Positions 42,401 through 52,900 of a stretch of DNA of 64,000 bases are shown in pieces. The stretch is taken from positions 3,472,001 through 3,536,000 of the forward strand of contig OY776216.1 in the NCBI GenBank assembly GCA_963675435.1, read 5' to 3'. Numbering within the stretch: position 1 is the stretch's first letter; each line of letters opens with the position of its first letter. The position numbers were made by a program, and so were the translations under genes. The DNA comes from Saccharicrinis sp963675435. Lineage in GTDB: Bacteria > Bacteroidota > Bacteroidia > Bacteroidales > Marinilabiliaceae. The notes beneath the pieces are model-generated. The model ran no database searches. It had not been told where the DNA came from and was given only the letters and a program-made list of their open reading frames with translations.

Positions 42401-44188
42401 CACCTGACTAACAAGTTTATCCTTTTCAGCAATATTCCCCAGTCTTTTTTCAAATTCCTGAACTATAAAATCTGTTCCTTCCAAAGTAGAACCTGAAGGT
42501 CGCTCAATATTTATTACAAACTCTGGTGTTTCAACTTCTTTATTGACAGAATAACTGACTACCAGACTAACTAAAATGGTAATAAAGAATGCAAATACAG
42601 CTGTATTAATTGTTCTGGCAGGAAGACGCAATGCATTTTTTAATAAAACAAGATAAGCTTGTATCAAACGGTTATGCAAAGGTAAGCGCTGCAAGCGTAT
42701 CTGTACGTTCTTTTTTCTGTACGAAAGCACAGCATGGGTCATCATAGGAATTAATAACAGGGCCACTAGCAATGACACAATTAATGTACCTACAATTGAA
42801 ACACTAATATTTTTAGCCACCAGCTTAAACATCGCATTTGATGAAAATACAAATGGTAAGAAAACAGTTATAGTGGTCAAAGTTGCTGCAAAAATAGCCC
42901 GCCAAACTTCTTTTGTTCCCATTATAACAGCCTTATCCTTATCATCCTCCATTGTGGCTATACGATAAATATTCTCCATGACGACAATGCTGTTATCTAT
43001 GAGCATACCCACTGCCAAAGCTATTCCAATTAAAGTCAGAGTATTGATGGATATATCAAAAGCATAAAACAGATTAAATGCAGAAAATACAGAAATTGGA
43101 ATCGATAGCATCACCAATGAAACCAATGGTATGTTTTTTAAAAATATCCACAGGATAAATACAGCAAGAATACTTCCAATCAAGGCTAAATCAATGATCT
43201 GATCTATATTTTCCTCCATTGTATCGGCACTGTTTGATGTTATGGCAACCTCCACACCTTCAGTAGCTAACTGCTGATTTAAAGCTGCTATCTGTTCTTT
43301 TATTTTTGCAGACAGATTAATCTGATTGACTGATGCTTCGCGTGTTACAGTTAACGTAACCGATTCCTTTGAATTCACTCTACTATAACTGGTTACATCT
43401 TTATATCCAAAATTAATCCGGGCAATATCCTTTAACAATAATGGTCCTTCACTTGAAATAACAACATTTTCAATATCACGTATAGTATTATACTCACCAT
43501 CAACATTTACAAACAAATACTGTCCCTGATCCACTACCCTTCCTGCAAAGGTTTTAGAGCCTGTATTACTAAGAATTTTCGATCTGATTTGAGATACTGT
43601 TAAGCCTAAGGCTTCAATCCGGTCTTTGTTTAATTCAATCTCCACGCTCTTTTCTCTACCTCCATAAACTTCTACACCTGCAACCCCATCAATATTTTCC
43701 AGTTTATCTACAATTTTATCATCTGTAATTGCCCTTACCCTATCAACACTACCGGAACCTAATACCTGAATGTTCATGAATTGATTGGTAAACTCATTCA
43801 AATCCATTTTAAGTACAGTAGCCACATAATTTTCTGGCAATAAATTTTGTGAGGCCTGTACTTTTTCTGCCAGTTTTAAATAGGCATATTTAAAATCAAC
43901 ATCCTTAGTGAGATAAATAATAATAGTTCCTCTACCCGGCCCTACTCTTGACTCCACCTTTTCAATTCCTTCCAATGTTCCGACAACACCTTCCATGGGT
44001 ATTATGGCTTCTTGTTCTACATATTTAGGATCAGATTCTGTTTGACCTGCTATTTGAACAAAAAGCATAGGTAGTTCCGTATCCGGATATAATTCGACAG
44101 ATAAGCTCTTATATGACACCACACCCAATAGCGTTAGTGCCACAAACAACATACTGATTAAAACTTTTCGTTTGATTATAAAATCCAT
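39470..44188 (-). CDS. RND efflux pump fused to an ABC-transporter ATPase domain
   Basis: A 1572-residue single frame. Residues 1 to about 1020 form a complete RND permease of the AcrB/HAE type: MDFIIKRKVLISMLFVALTLLG at the start, GIALAVGMLIDNSIVVMENI in TM4 with the proton-relay Asp, and two porter domains with a Gly-rich loop near 640 (GQSGGGGGSGGFG). About 1040-1290 hold roughly five further hydrophobic segments. Residues 1300-1572 are a full ABC ATPase: GPNGAGKTT, FSGGMKQR signature, ILVVDEPTAGLD, FSTH. No stop or frameshift is seen at the joint. One polypeptide thus has both proton-driven and ATP-driven modules. It lies between a normal RND gene and an ABC permease gene. Confidence 0.9.
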   Translation of the reverse strand: MDFIIKRKVLISMLFVALTLLGVVSYKSLSVELYPDTELPMLFVQIAGQTESDPKYVEQEAIIPMEGVVGTLEGIEKVESRVGPGRGTIIIYLTKDVDFKYAYLKLAEKVQASQNLLPENYVATVLKMDLNEFTNQFMNIQVLGSGSVDRVRAITDDKIVDKLENIDGVAGVEVYGGREKSVEIELNKDRIEALGLTVSQIRSKILSNTGSKTFAGRVVDQGQYLFVNVDGEYNTIRDIENVVISSEGPLLLKDIARINFGYKDVTSYSRVNSKESVTLTVTREASVNQINLSAKIKEQIAALNQQLATEGVEVAITSNSADTMEENIDQIIDLALIGSILAVFILWIFLKNIPLVSLVMLSIPISVFSAFNLFYAFDISINTLTLIGIALAVGMLIDNSIVVMENIYRIATMEDDKDKAVIMGTKEVWRAIFAATLTTITVFLPFVFSSNAMFKLVAKNISVSIVGTLIVSLLVALLLIPMMTHAVLSYRKKNVQIRLQRLPLHNRLIQAYLVLLKNALRLPARTINTAVFAFFITILVSLVVSYSVNKEVETPEFVINIERPSGSTLEGTDFIVQEFEKRLGNIAEKDKLVSQVYEEKASLTVQLKEDYKKESDRSLGEIKADIQSKLYGFEDSEIVLEQGSTGQSGGGGGSGGFGANPGMNLMGMFGIGQQNESVVIKGENFDKMLLLAEDIKYILEDNIEDLNYVIVSASSPRPEVHLDFNPGLMSMYGVTPQNVLSELSVFQNEVSSGGVLKIDNEEYDIVIKTNTPEEEEESPAKTYDDLKELNVQSNTGNLVALNDFSDIIYASGRSEILRVNQQKEITITYAFSEEVNDSKDLLEQARSDIDDLVAEVNLPSGTAIEVIHEEDQFEEFKFLIGTAFLLILMILASVFESFVTPFVMLFSIPLAAIGSFLGLIFTGNSLFNMNSLIGFLILLGIVVNNGIILIDYSNILRKQGMRHSRALLQAGISRVRPILITASTTIIAMLPLALGKSEYVGSLGAPFAITVVGGLLVSTLLTLVFIPTFSFGLENALKWIRGLNWIYKLIIYTLWALGIVLIQIVFNHSLVWKLVEYFGFIVGIPAIMYFVLYSLRRASTTLIKEDERITIKLQNVVKVYDRDNRFIREWKMAKEYGLRERGKKTSKSYLEGLIWQIPLFGFLIWMNWFYLESGLWAFVYLFVGYFSLLSYIAYLRSWPGLNSFFAKLIAKRGILEKIVLWVYPVIVMGLFAYKFDSLATSIVLGGIWYLGLFIYNTGNRLISENINVERLKGRFAGIRRSWYLMVRSIPVIGSRKQPFKAVKGLSFTMHSGMIGLLGPNGAGKTTIMRIICGILDQSYGKIFVNGYDTNKYREELQGLIGYLPQEFGSYDNMTSFEFLDYMALLKGLKNTEERYQRVEYVLKAVHMWEKKDKEIGSFSGGMKQRIGIAQIMLHLPRILVVDEPTAGLDPRERIRFRNLLVELSRDRIVIFSTHIIEDISSSCNQVAVMRKGELKYWGEPKELSEVTQGKVWVFDVPASDFSRINKEYQVVHHIGRGDMITVRVLSQEQPVPEAQSVSSSLEDSYLWLLRTN

Positions 44189-44223
44189 AATTTTCTGATA
44201 AGAAATTTATTGTCAAGAATTAA

Positions 44224-47200
44224 TTATTGGTTTTCCCTGACTTTCTTTCTGTTCAAAATCTCTTCAAAGATGTAATACAGACAAGGTATAACAACCAGAG
44301 TTAAAAGTGTTGAAGTAATTAATCCTCCAATAACTGCAATGGCCATGGAAGACCTGATTGCTGCACTTTCTCCAAAACCTATTGTCAATGGAAGTAAACC
44401 TAAAATAGTTGTTAAACTGGTCATTAAAATAGGTCGAACTCTTGAATTGGTTGCTTTTACAATAGCTTCTTTTAACTTGACACCTTCTCTATTCAACTGG
44501 TTTATAGCATCCACCAGAATAATGGAATCATTTACTGCAATACCAGCCAGCATCACTAATCCAATATATGCCATAATATTTAAAGACTTTCCTAATATTA
44601 AAAAGGCAGCAATGGCACCAACTCCTGCTAAAGGAATGGTTAAAAGAATAGTAAATGGATGTAATAAAGATTCAAATTGTGAAGCCATTACCATATAAAC
44701 CAATACGATAGAAAGAATTAAAGCAAAACTTAAACTTCCAAAAGAATCTTTACGCTTTAGTTCATCACCCTTAATTTGATATTTATAGCCCTGAGGAAAA
44801 GAGATTTGCGACAATCTGTTTTCAATATCTTTTGTAAGTTTATCAATGGCAATATCACCTTGTATATGAGCTGTTATTCGCCCTACCCTATTTTGATTAT
44901 CACGTATGACTTCTTTAGGGGAATTACCAATAGAAATCTTTGCCAATTCGCCCAATCGATATTCCGATTCTCCATTCTGAATAATAAAGTTCTTTAAGTC
45001 TTTCAACGGATAATCAGGCATTTTAAGAGTAATATCTGTTAATTCTCCATCACTCTCAATACTGCCTGCATCTTTTCCCATTAAAAACTCTTTTAACTGA
45101 TTAATTATCGAAGACGCATCAATATTAAAAAGTCCGGCTCTATATCTGTCTATTTCAATATTAACTTCCGGAACTCCGGTTTCAAAAGAACTCTTAACGT
45201 TATAAAGTTGTGCATCATCTTTTAAAATGGCATAAACCTGATCGGTTAACAGATCCAATTCATACAGGTCTTCACCACTTACTTCAATCATTACTGGTGC
45301 AGATTCACTACCCAATATTTCCTGTAGCGCTGTTTCATCTTGTATAAATTCCAATTCAAGATTTGGAATACCATCAAACATTTGATTGAGAACGGGAATA
45401 AACTCATTGGTAGATAAAGTTGTTGATTCGTTTAAAGTCAGCTTTATGTAACCTGTATTCTCACCATCAAACACACTTGACTCTGAACCTCCCGAAGAGG
45501 ATTCGGGACCTGCATGTGCATAGATATTTTCAATATGTTCCCCTAACGATTCCTGAATCATCTCTTCCATGTTTTGAAGCGTTGATGATGTTCGCTCCAG
45601 GCTTGTTCCGGAAGGTAAGCTAACTTCAATTGAAAATTCTTTAGTTTGGGCAGCAGGCATAAATTCACTACCTATAAGCGACGTAGCATAATAGGATGCT
45701 ACCACCAATATTACAGATAAACCAATTACCAAAAAACGCTTATCCAAAGCTTTAAGTAAAAACCGATTGTATTTTGCATATGATCTTTCTTTAGGTACAG
45801 AAACTTCTGCTTTTTTACCCAGAATAAATACACTCAATACTGGAATAATTAAGATAGCTACAAATAAAGATGATAATAACGAAAAGGCTACAGTCCAGGC
45901 CTGATCTTTAAACAACTCCCCAGAAGCACCATGCAGATATACAATGGGCAAGAATACAACTATAGTAGTTAATGTTGATGCAACTAAAGCACCACCAACT
46001 TTTGCAGTTCCTTCAACGGCAGCCTTCCTTATACCAACACCCTTTTCCAATAAACTAAATATGTTTTCTACAACAATAATTGCATTATCCACCAACATTC
46101 CGGCACCAAGTGCCAATCCTCCCAAAGTCATAATATTCAATGTAAGTCCATTGAAATACATTAGGTTAAAAGTGGCAATAATTGATATTGGAATAGAAAT
46201 ACTTACTATAAAAGTGGTACCTACTCTACGTAAAAAAACAAACAAAATGATTACCGCGAAAATAATTCCAATTACAGCACTGTCTTCAACTTCATTAATA
46301 GCATCATCAATAAATTTCCCCTGATTTTTTATTACAGTAAACTCATATCCAGGCAGTGCTTTTTGTATTTTTTCAAAACCTTCATTTAAGGTTTCAATGG
46401 CAGCAACTGTATTAAACTTGGTTTCTTTATAAATAGATAAGCCAATACACCTTTTACCATTTAATCTTACAATATTTGTGGGATCTTCATTTTTATAAGT
46501 GATAGTGGCCACATCGTTTAATAAAATTGGTACTTCTACACTTTTTCCTTCCTCGTCTGTTTGAAGAGTAGTTCCTACAACCAATTTACCAAGGTCGTCT
46601 GTAGATTTATAAATACTTACTCCTTTAATGGTATATTTCTGTCCCAGTTCTTCAATAGATCCTCCTGATACATTTTGATTGTAACTCTCAATTTTACTGA
46701 TTATTGAACTGGAAGTAATACGATGTGATTCAAGAATATAAGGATTGGTTTCAATGATGATCTCTTTGGTCTCGTCTCCTGATAAACGAACATCTGCAAT
46801 TCCATCTAATCTGATCAGTTCATTTCGAATATAATTCTCGGCTATTTTTCTTAAATCATCCATATCATCAATGGCTGGATTGAAAACAGCTGCCAGCATA
46901 ATAGGTGAGGCATTAGGATCGTTTCTGAAAATATTTAATGCTTCAACATCTTCATTCTGACTATAACTGGTCAAAGCCTTTTGAATATCCAAAAATGCTT
47001 CATCCATGTCCTGATCCCAGTTGTACTCCACATCAATTTGCGCTGTACCCACCTTACTTACAGAACTAACATTAACAACACCACTTTGTCGAATAATGGT
47101 ATTTTCTATATTTTCTACAAATTGTTTTTCCATCTCCTCAGGAGGTCTTTCTCCCGATTCAATTTCCACTACAATTTTTGGATTATTTAAGTCTGGAAAT

Positions 47201-47310
47201 AGATCAGTTCCCAAACGAGAAAAGGATATAATTCCCAATAAAACAATCCCTAGTATAATCATTGCAACAGTAACCGGATAGCTAACTGAAAACTGTGCGA
47301 GTTTTTTCAT
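44224..47310 (-). CDS. RND family efflux permease (AcrB/CusA-like)
   Basis: A 1028-residue inner-membrane proton-driven pump. I prefer the start at 47310 (MKKLAQFSVSYPVTVAMIIL); an in-frame ATG 13 codons upstream gives an unlikely basic tail. TM1, the periplasmic porter domains, TM4 with LGAGMLVDNAIIVVEN (proton-relay Asp) and TM10-12 (IMAYIGLVMLAGIAVNDSIILVD) are in place. The length is normal. It lies 96 bases after the adaptor gene and 35 before the RND-ABC fusion; the two RND proteins may form a heterotrimer, as in MdtBC. Confidence 0.93.
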   Translation of the reverse strand: MKKLAQFSVSYPVTVAMIILGIVLLGIISFSRLGTDLFPDLNNPKIVVEIESGERPPEEMEKQFVENIENTIIRQSGVVNVSSVSKVGTAQIDVEYNWDQDMDEAFLDIQKALTSYSQNEDVEALNIFRNDPNASPIMLAAVFNPAIDDMDDLRKIAENYIRNELIRLDGIADVRLSGDETKEIIIETNPYILESHRITSSSIISKIESYNQNVSGGSIEELGQKYTIKGVSIYKSTDDLGKLVVGTTLQTDEEGKSVEVPILLNDVATITYKNEDPTNIVRLNGKRCIGLSIYKETKFNTVAAIETLNEGFEKIQKALPGYEFTVIKNQGKFIDDAINEVEDSAVIGIIFAVIILFVFLRRVGTTFIVSISIPISIIATFNLMYFNGLTLNIMTLGGLALGAGMLVDNAIIVVENIFSLLEKGVGIRKAAVEGTAKVGGALVASTLTTIVVFLPIVYLHGASGELFKDQAWTVAFSLLSSLFVAILIIPVLSVFILGKKAEVSVPKERSYAKYNRFLLKALDKRFLVIGLSVILVVASYYATSLIGSEFMPAAQTKEFSIEVSLPSGTSLERTSSTLQNMEEMIQESLGEHIENIYAHAGPESSSGGSESSVFDGENTGYIKLTLNESTTLSTNEFIPVLNQMFDGIPNLELEFIQDETALQEILGSESAPVMIEVSGEDLYELDLLTDQVYAILKDDAQLYNVKSSFETGVPEVNIEIDRYRAGLFNIDASSIINQLKEFLMGKDAGSIESDGELTDITLKMPDYPLKDLKNFIIQNGESEYRLGELAKISIGNSPKEVIRDNQNRVGRITAHIQGDIAIDKLTKDIENRLSQISFPQGYKYQIKGDELKRKDSFGSLSFALILSIVLVYMVMASQFESLLHPFTILLTIPLAGVGAIAAFLILGKSLNIMAYIGLVMLAGIAVNDSIILVDAINQLNREGVKLKEAIVKATNSRVRPILMTSLTTILGLLPLTIGFGESAAIRSSMAIAVIGGLITSTLLTLVVIPCLYYIFEEILNRKKVRENQ

Positions 47311-47406
47311 AGGTTTAATATTTATTTCTTTTTTGAAGTGCCTCTTCATAAAATGTGCACTTTAAAGAACTTCTATGTTTTTATTCTGATTATTCTGAAG
47401 CAAATA

Positions 47407-48462
47407 TTATTTATTCAAAATTTTAATTTTAGATCGATGTTTAAGGGTCTCAAAACCTTTAATGATCAATCGTTCCTCTTCATTAAGTCCTTCAATCACT
47501 TCTACCTTTCCCTCATTCTCCATTCCTGTTGTTATAATCCTTTCATGAGCCTGATCTCCACGCGCAATAAACACTGCTTTTCCATTATCTCTAAACAATA
47601 TCGCATCCTTTGGAATAACAATAACACTATCCTTTCTATCAACAATTACATCAGCTTTAACAAACATTCCCGGACGTAATTTCATATCCCCATTTTTAAT
47701 ATATACACGCCCTTTAAAGGTTCTTGAATCTTCATCTATAGCTGGCGATATTTCTCTTAAAAATCCTTTCAATGTATCTTCAGGTAATGAATAGTTTGTT
47801 ATTAAAGCTTCCTGATTTAAAGACACTTTCCCTATTTGACTTTCCGGTAACATAAGGTCCATAATCATTTGCTGATAGCTCATAATCTGCAGAACATCTT
47901 CTCCTTGATTAATTTTAACCCCTTGAGAATAATAAGGTAAATCAGTAATTACTCCATTAAATGAAGCTATAACGGATAACTTTGCAAGATTTAACTCCGC
48001 ATTTTGATATGTTTTTTCTGCAGTAACTAATGTTTTATGCGCATTAACCTTTTCGCGCATGGTTGCTCCACCTTTCTCGTATAAAGCCACTTGTTTTTCA
48101 TATTCCATCTTTGAAATATCCAAATCAATTTTGGCACCTTCAATATTTACATCATTTTCATATTCAAGGTTTTTAATGGATATAATTAAATCTCCTTGTT
48201 TAACCACATCACCCATTTTATATTTCTTTCCTGTTCTGGGATTTATTTGTAAGTAGTAATCGCCCTGCGCTTCTGATTGAATAGTAATGGCATACTCTGA
48301 TTGAATGGTTCCTGTTGCTGTAAAAACCTCCTGTATATTGTCTTTTTCTATTTCCTGAACTGATACAGGTACTTCAACATCAACATTGAATCGTTGATTT
48401 TGATTGTTACATGAAAAAAGCAAAATGCTTAAGCTGGCTAATAATAGATTTTTATATTTCAT
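47407..48462 (-). CDS. Periplasmic adaptor (membrane fusion protein, HlyD/RND type), lipoprotein
   Basis: A 351-residue protein that bridges inner-membrane pump and TolC channel. The lipoprotein signal is LLLASLSILLFSC (Cys 18). The biotinyl-lipoyl part shows TIQSEAQGDYYLQINPRTGKKYKMGDVVKQGDLIISI. A short helical hairpin lies around 90-150, and a beta-barrel plus C-terminal GNGKAVFIA..GLNEEERLIIKGFETL follow. Five bases separate it from the channel gene. Confidence 0.93.
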   Translation of the reverse strand: MKYKNLLLASLSILLFSCNNQNQRFNVDVEVPVSVQEIEKDNIQEVFTATGTIQSEYAITIQSEAQGDYYLQINPRTGKKYKMGDVVKQGDLIISIKNLEYENDVNIEGAKIDLDISKMEYEKQVALYEKGGATMREKVNAHKTLVTAEKTYQNAELNLAKLSVIASFNGVITDLPYYSQGVKINQGEDVLQIMSYQQMIMDLMLPESQIGKVSLNQEALITNYSLPEDTLKGFLREISPAIDEDSRTFKGRVYIKNGDMKLRPGMFVKADVIVDRKDSVIVIPKDAILFRDNGKAVFIARGDQAHERIITTGMENEGKVEVIEGLNEEERLIIKGFETLKHRSKIKILNK

Positions 48463-48467
48463 TGGAA

Positions 48468-49949
48468 TTATTTTTTATTTGGGCTTAATTGTGGAGTTAC
48501 CGATTCGTCTTTCTCGAAGTCGTACATCGATTGAATTTTCATATTTAATAACTCCAATTTATAATCGATAATTGCGTTGGTTAATTCATTTTTACTCTGA
48601 GTCAGCTGATTTTGAACCAAATTCAAATCCATACTTGTTAAATCACCATTTTGATACTTCTCTAAATTGATTTCATAGGTTAGTTCAGCATTTTCAACCG
48701 TTTTTCTTGAAATCTCTATTTGTATCAACAGGTTATTTAAACTTCTGTATACCTGACGAATATTTAGTTTGATATCAATAATTTCATCATTGTAATTATT
48801 CTGACTCATTTCAAGATTAGCCTTTGCGGCCTTGAGCCTTGCTTTTTTTTCGCCCCAATCCCAGAGTGGAACTGTTAATCCAAATGATATGCCCTGACTG
48901 TTAGTTTGATCTTGAAATACATTAGATAAGTCTTCATTTTGCCCAAATAATCCAAGTGACACACTCAATTCACCTTTAAATTCATTTTCAGCATTAGTTC
49001 TGATCAAAGCAAACTGACCTTCTTCAATATCAATTTCTCTCTGTCTTATTTCCATTCTGCTGTTTAAACCATTATCAATGGCCGTTTTTAAATCAATATC
49101 TACAGGAAAAACAGAAATATCGGCCAATACCATAATTTCATCATCTAACGAAATTCCAAGCATTTGCTTAAAATTATCTTTATTATTTTCAAATGTTACC
49201 TCTGCATTTTGCATGGACGATTTACTGGATAATAAATCCAGTTCTGATTGATACAATTCCTCTCTGGCCACAAGTCCGCCTTCCACTTTATTTTTAATGA
49301 TTTCGTGACTTTTAATACGATTTTCGTATTCTTCCTTGGCTACATGATATTGCATTTGAGATTGATAGACTCGGTAAAATGCTTGAGTCACTGTATTTTC
49401 AACACTTAAAAGTTGTAAAGCATAATTCAGCGATGCATTTTCATAAGCCAGCTCCAATGATTTTAACTCCTGCTTGGTTCTGTTATAAGTAAACAACGGT
49501 TGATCCAATCGTAAACTCAAGCTATTTGTAAAACCATCAAATCCAGACCTCCCCACACTACTTGTACTCGTATTTTCTACATAACTGAAAGTATTATTTA
49601 ATGATATTTGACCATCTGTTAGCAATATAGGCTGTGCAACACTTAAGTTCCCCAAACTGGTATAGTCTTCAACGGTATACCACTGGGAAAGCTGGCTGTT
49701 AAATTCCCTTGTTTTGGAATATTCCAACGGGGTAAAATTCAAACTAAAATTTGATTTTAAAGCGGCCCTTGATGCTTTTAAATTTTGCTCACTCTGTTCT
49801 AGTGATAACCTTACTTTTTTCATTCTGGGACTGGATATAAATGCGGTTTCCAGTGCTTGTTGCAATGATAAAACCTGCTGACTATTTACATAAGTACTCA
49901 GAGGTATAAAAGAAAGTAATAGTAATAATTTTAAATTTTTAATAAACAT
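48468..49949 (-). CDS. TolC-family outer-membrane channel
   Basis: A 493-residue protein with signal peptide (LKLLLLLSFIPLSTYVNSQ). It has two OEP repeats: SLQQALETAFISSPRMKKVRLSLEQSEQNL at the start of the first and the matching DLKTAIDNGLNSRMEIRQREIDIEEGQ at the start of the second. Long helices end in YQNGDLTSMDLNLVQNQLTQSK. It supplies the exit duct for the pumps of this operon. Confidence 0.93.
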   Translation of the reverse strand: MFIKNLKLLLLLSFIPLSTYVNSQQVLSLQQALETAFISSPRMKKVRLSLEQSEQNLKASRAALKSNFSLNFTPLEYSKTREFNSQLSQWYTVEDYTSLGNLSVAQPILLTDGQISLNNTFSYVENTSTSSVGRSGFDGFTNSLSLRLDQPLFTYNRTKQELKSLELAYENASLNYALQLLSVENTVTQAFYRVYQSQMQYHVAKEEYENRIKSHEIIKNKVEGGLVAREELYQSELDLLSSKSSMQNAEVTFENNKDNFKQMLGISLDDEIMVLADISVFPVDIDLKTAIDNGLNSRMEIRQREIDIEEGQFALIRTNAENEFKGELSVSLGLFGQNEDLSNVFQDQTNSQGISFGLTVPLWDWGEKKARLKAAKANLEMSQNNYNDEIIDIKLNIRQVYRSLNNLLIQIEISRKTVENAELTYEINLEKYQNGDLTSMDLNLVQNQLTQSKNELTNAIIDYKLELLNMKIQSMYDFEKDESVTPQLSPNKK

Positions 49950-49988
49950 TACGTTAAAGGATATTAGGAATTTATTTTTTATTTGATT

Positions 49989-52900
49989 TTACAATTTCAC
50001 CCATTTAATAGCATCTGCTATAACTACTCTTCTTTCACTTTTATCAGATAACTCAACAATGGCGTCTCCATCTGAAAAATAGAATTCTCCAAGTAGCGCC
50101 CATTCTTCTGAATCATTATCAATTGGAACTTCAATGTCCTCTGCTCCATCATCATGATAAACAGTATAAACCTGACTGCTATTATCTGAGTTATTTCTTC
50201 CTCTTCTGCCAAATGAACCCATTCTTCTTGAAGGAATCATTGCATATACATTATATCGTCCACTTTCAGGTAATTGAGCCACAAACTTAGCTCTAGCATT
50301 TCCATCTCCGGACTCTTTATATACAAATGATTTCGTATACTTACCAAAGTATGAACTATTTAAAACGGGAGTCCATCTGTCGGCAGGGTTCCATGGGTAC
50401 ATAACTTTATACTCAAACTCACTTTCATCCACATTTTCTTCATTCCACTCAAGAATTAACTCTCTTAAAGTCTTTCTGCCTTTTGTATTTATAACACTAA
50501 ATCCTTCATCTTCATTATCCACCACAATCTCATTATCCCTAATATATTTTACTGTTTGATGTATTGTTTTAACACCTGAAAATGTTTCCAATCCAGCAGG
50601 TGCCTGGGTGAAGTCAGCTAACTGAATTCTCATGTCAGAGGGAACATTTTCTGATAAATAAGTATGTAATGACATCATTCTGGGGGCATTATTTAATATG
50701 ATTCCAATCTTTGCATTAGCACCTTGTGGAATTAGATACAGATCTTCAAAAGAAGCTGACATTTGTCCCCTCTCTGGTGGTCCTCCAGGTCCTCTTCCTC
50801 TATTTCCTCTTCCGCCACCAAAAACAGACGCTTTAATTAATCCATCAGATTGACCATTATTAGCAACTTCAACACTAATAAAATAGCTTTTGCGATCTTC
50901 ATTAGTAAATTCATAAACATCTGTATTTCCGAAAATAAAAGCTGGTAATGTCAAATCTTTTCCATCAATGTCAGCGTTTTCTTTATCTTCAATTTTACTG
51001 ATATCTTGATCTGGAATAACCACACCTCTGTTTTTATTTAACAAACTATCAATAAAAACTCCAAAATGATCAAGGCCAACTTTCTGCTGAGACAAAGCAA
51101 ATTTTTTATTTCCAATACTCAACATTAAATCGCCAATACTCACCTTCAGGTTTTCTTCATCAACCAATTCATTTAATTTCTTTTTGTTCTTTTTTAAGAA
51201 TAGAATGGACTTGTCATTACCCGACATATCACCAAATCTATTAAACGAACTATTAATTCTGGATACCATATAAGACTCTAAACTCATGTTTAAAAGTGGC
51301 AAATCATCTTCATCTATAGCATAAGAGTAATTATAGAACAAAGGGAACAGCGAATAGGGACTCCAACTATTCATTGATCGCCCTACGTCATTCCTGAACC
51401 CAAAGAATCCACCACCATTAACTGGCTGACTAAATGTGTTTCCAATTAAATTTACGAACAAATTTGTTTCCAGTTCTTTTGGAAGTAGTTCTTTATTGTC
51501 TCTCTTGGCTCTATCCTTCTCTCTTTTGGCATAATTTGCCAGGTTAAACTGATAAATTCCCGTACCTGCTTCTGGTACAAAAACCATTTCCGGTTGCGTA
51601 TTTTCATTGGTCAATGACCAGCCTCTGAAATAGCTTTTAAAATGTACAGGAACCTCTACAAAAGTTAATCGTTTATATGGATAAGTAAGTCCTAAATTTC
51701 TTTCAAAGTCCTTCTTTAAATTATCAATTAATGAAGGTAAAGTATCTGTAATATTTTCAAAATACTTTTCAAAAAAGGCGTTTTCTTCCTTTATACAAAA
51801 ACCATATTTTACTGAATCAACGTCGATACTTTTTGTTATAAAATGCCCCCCAACAATACTTAATTTAGCATATTTAGCATCTCCTTTAAACACTTTCCAG
51901 CCATTATCTTCTGAAGATTCTCCCTGAGTTAGATAATCGAAGTTGGCCTTAGTTTTTACTTTTATGGTACTTGTAAAAAAATGATCTACTCTGAAGGCAT
52001 TACGCTCTGCTACAATGGGATACCAAAAACTCTCTTTTGTTAGTAATAAATAGTCATCTGAAACAAATAAATAATTCTTTGCTGCTATTAATGGATCAAA
52101 ACGATTGAGAGATGCTCTCTTCTCCTGATCAATATCAAAATAAGCTAAACCATCTTTGGGTGTTCCTTTAAAATTAAACTGAATTGTAACGGTATCCTTT
52201 TCAATATCTCCAGCATTAAGTATGATAACATTTAATGTTCGCGATATATCTGTTTTATTTCCATTAACAGTGAGGTTTGTAACAATTAACCCATCATTAA
52301 AATAAAATTTCAACTCCTTTGGCCACTTGTTATAAGCACTGCTTTTACAAACAGTAAACTGTTGTACACCTTGCAAAGTAGTTCCATTATGAATTAACTC
52401 TATATTATAATCCAATACTTCATATCTGGCTTTAATAGGTAACTCCTTTACCAAATCTTTAAATACATTAATATGCTTCTCTACATTAGTTTGCGATACA
52501 ATCCGAATTGCAAAACTACATATAGCCACAAATAGTAATAAAAATGCAGGAATCAGAACTACTTTTTTACCTACTTTTGTCTGAGATAAACGAGGTAGTT
52601 TATACACTGTAAAGAATATAAAGCTAACTCCTAATATAAAATAGCCTCCTCTTATTAAAAGTAAATGACCAATATTACCCAACCCTACATATGATGAATA
52701 GGCCATTGGAGTATACATTCCCAAAAAATCCCAGATACCAAATTGATGTTCCTGTAGGTAAAATAACTCTAATGCAATATATCCTAAAACCAGAATAAAT
52801 GTAATAGCCTGGTTTTTGATAAATTGCATGATTAAAAACGAAAAACCCAATATAAATATTAATGTGGGTAAAGAGATTATTAGTGGGTAAATAGCATATG

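Noticed and set aside
39470..44188. Two adjacent genes joined by a sequencing error
   Set aside because: The frame is continuous over about 300 residues of plausible membrane-linker sequence between the two domains; an assembly check is still listed with the finding.
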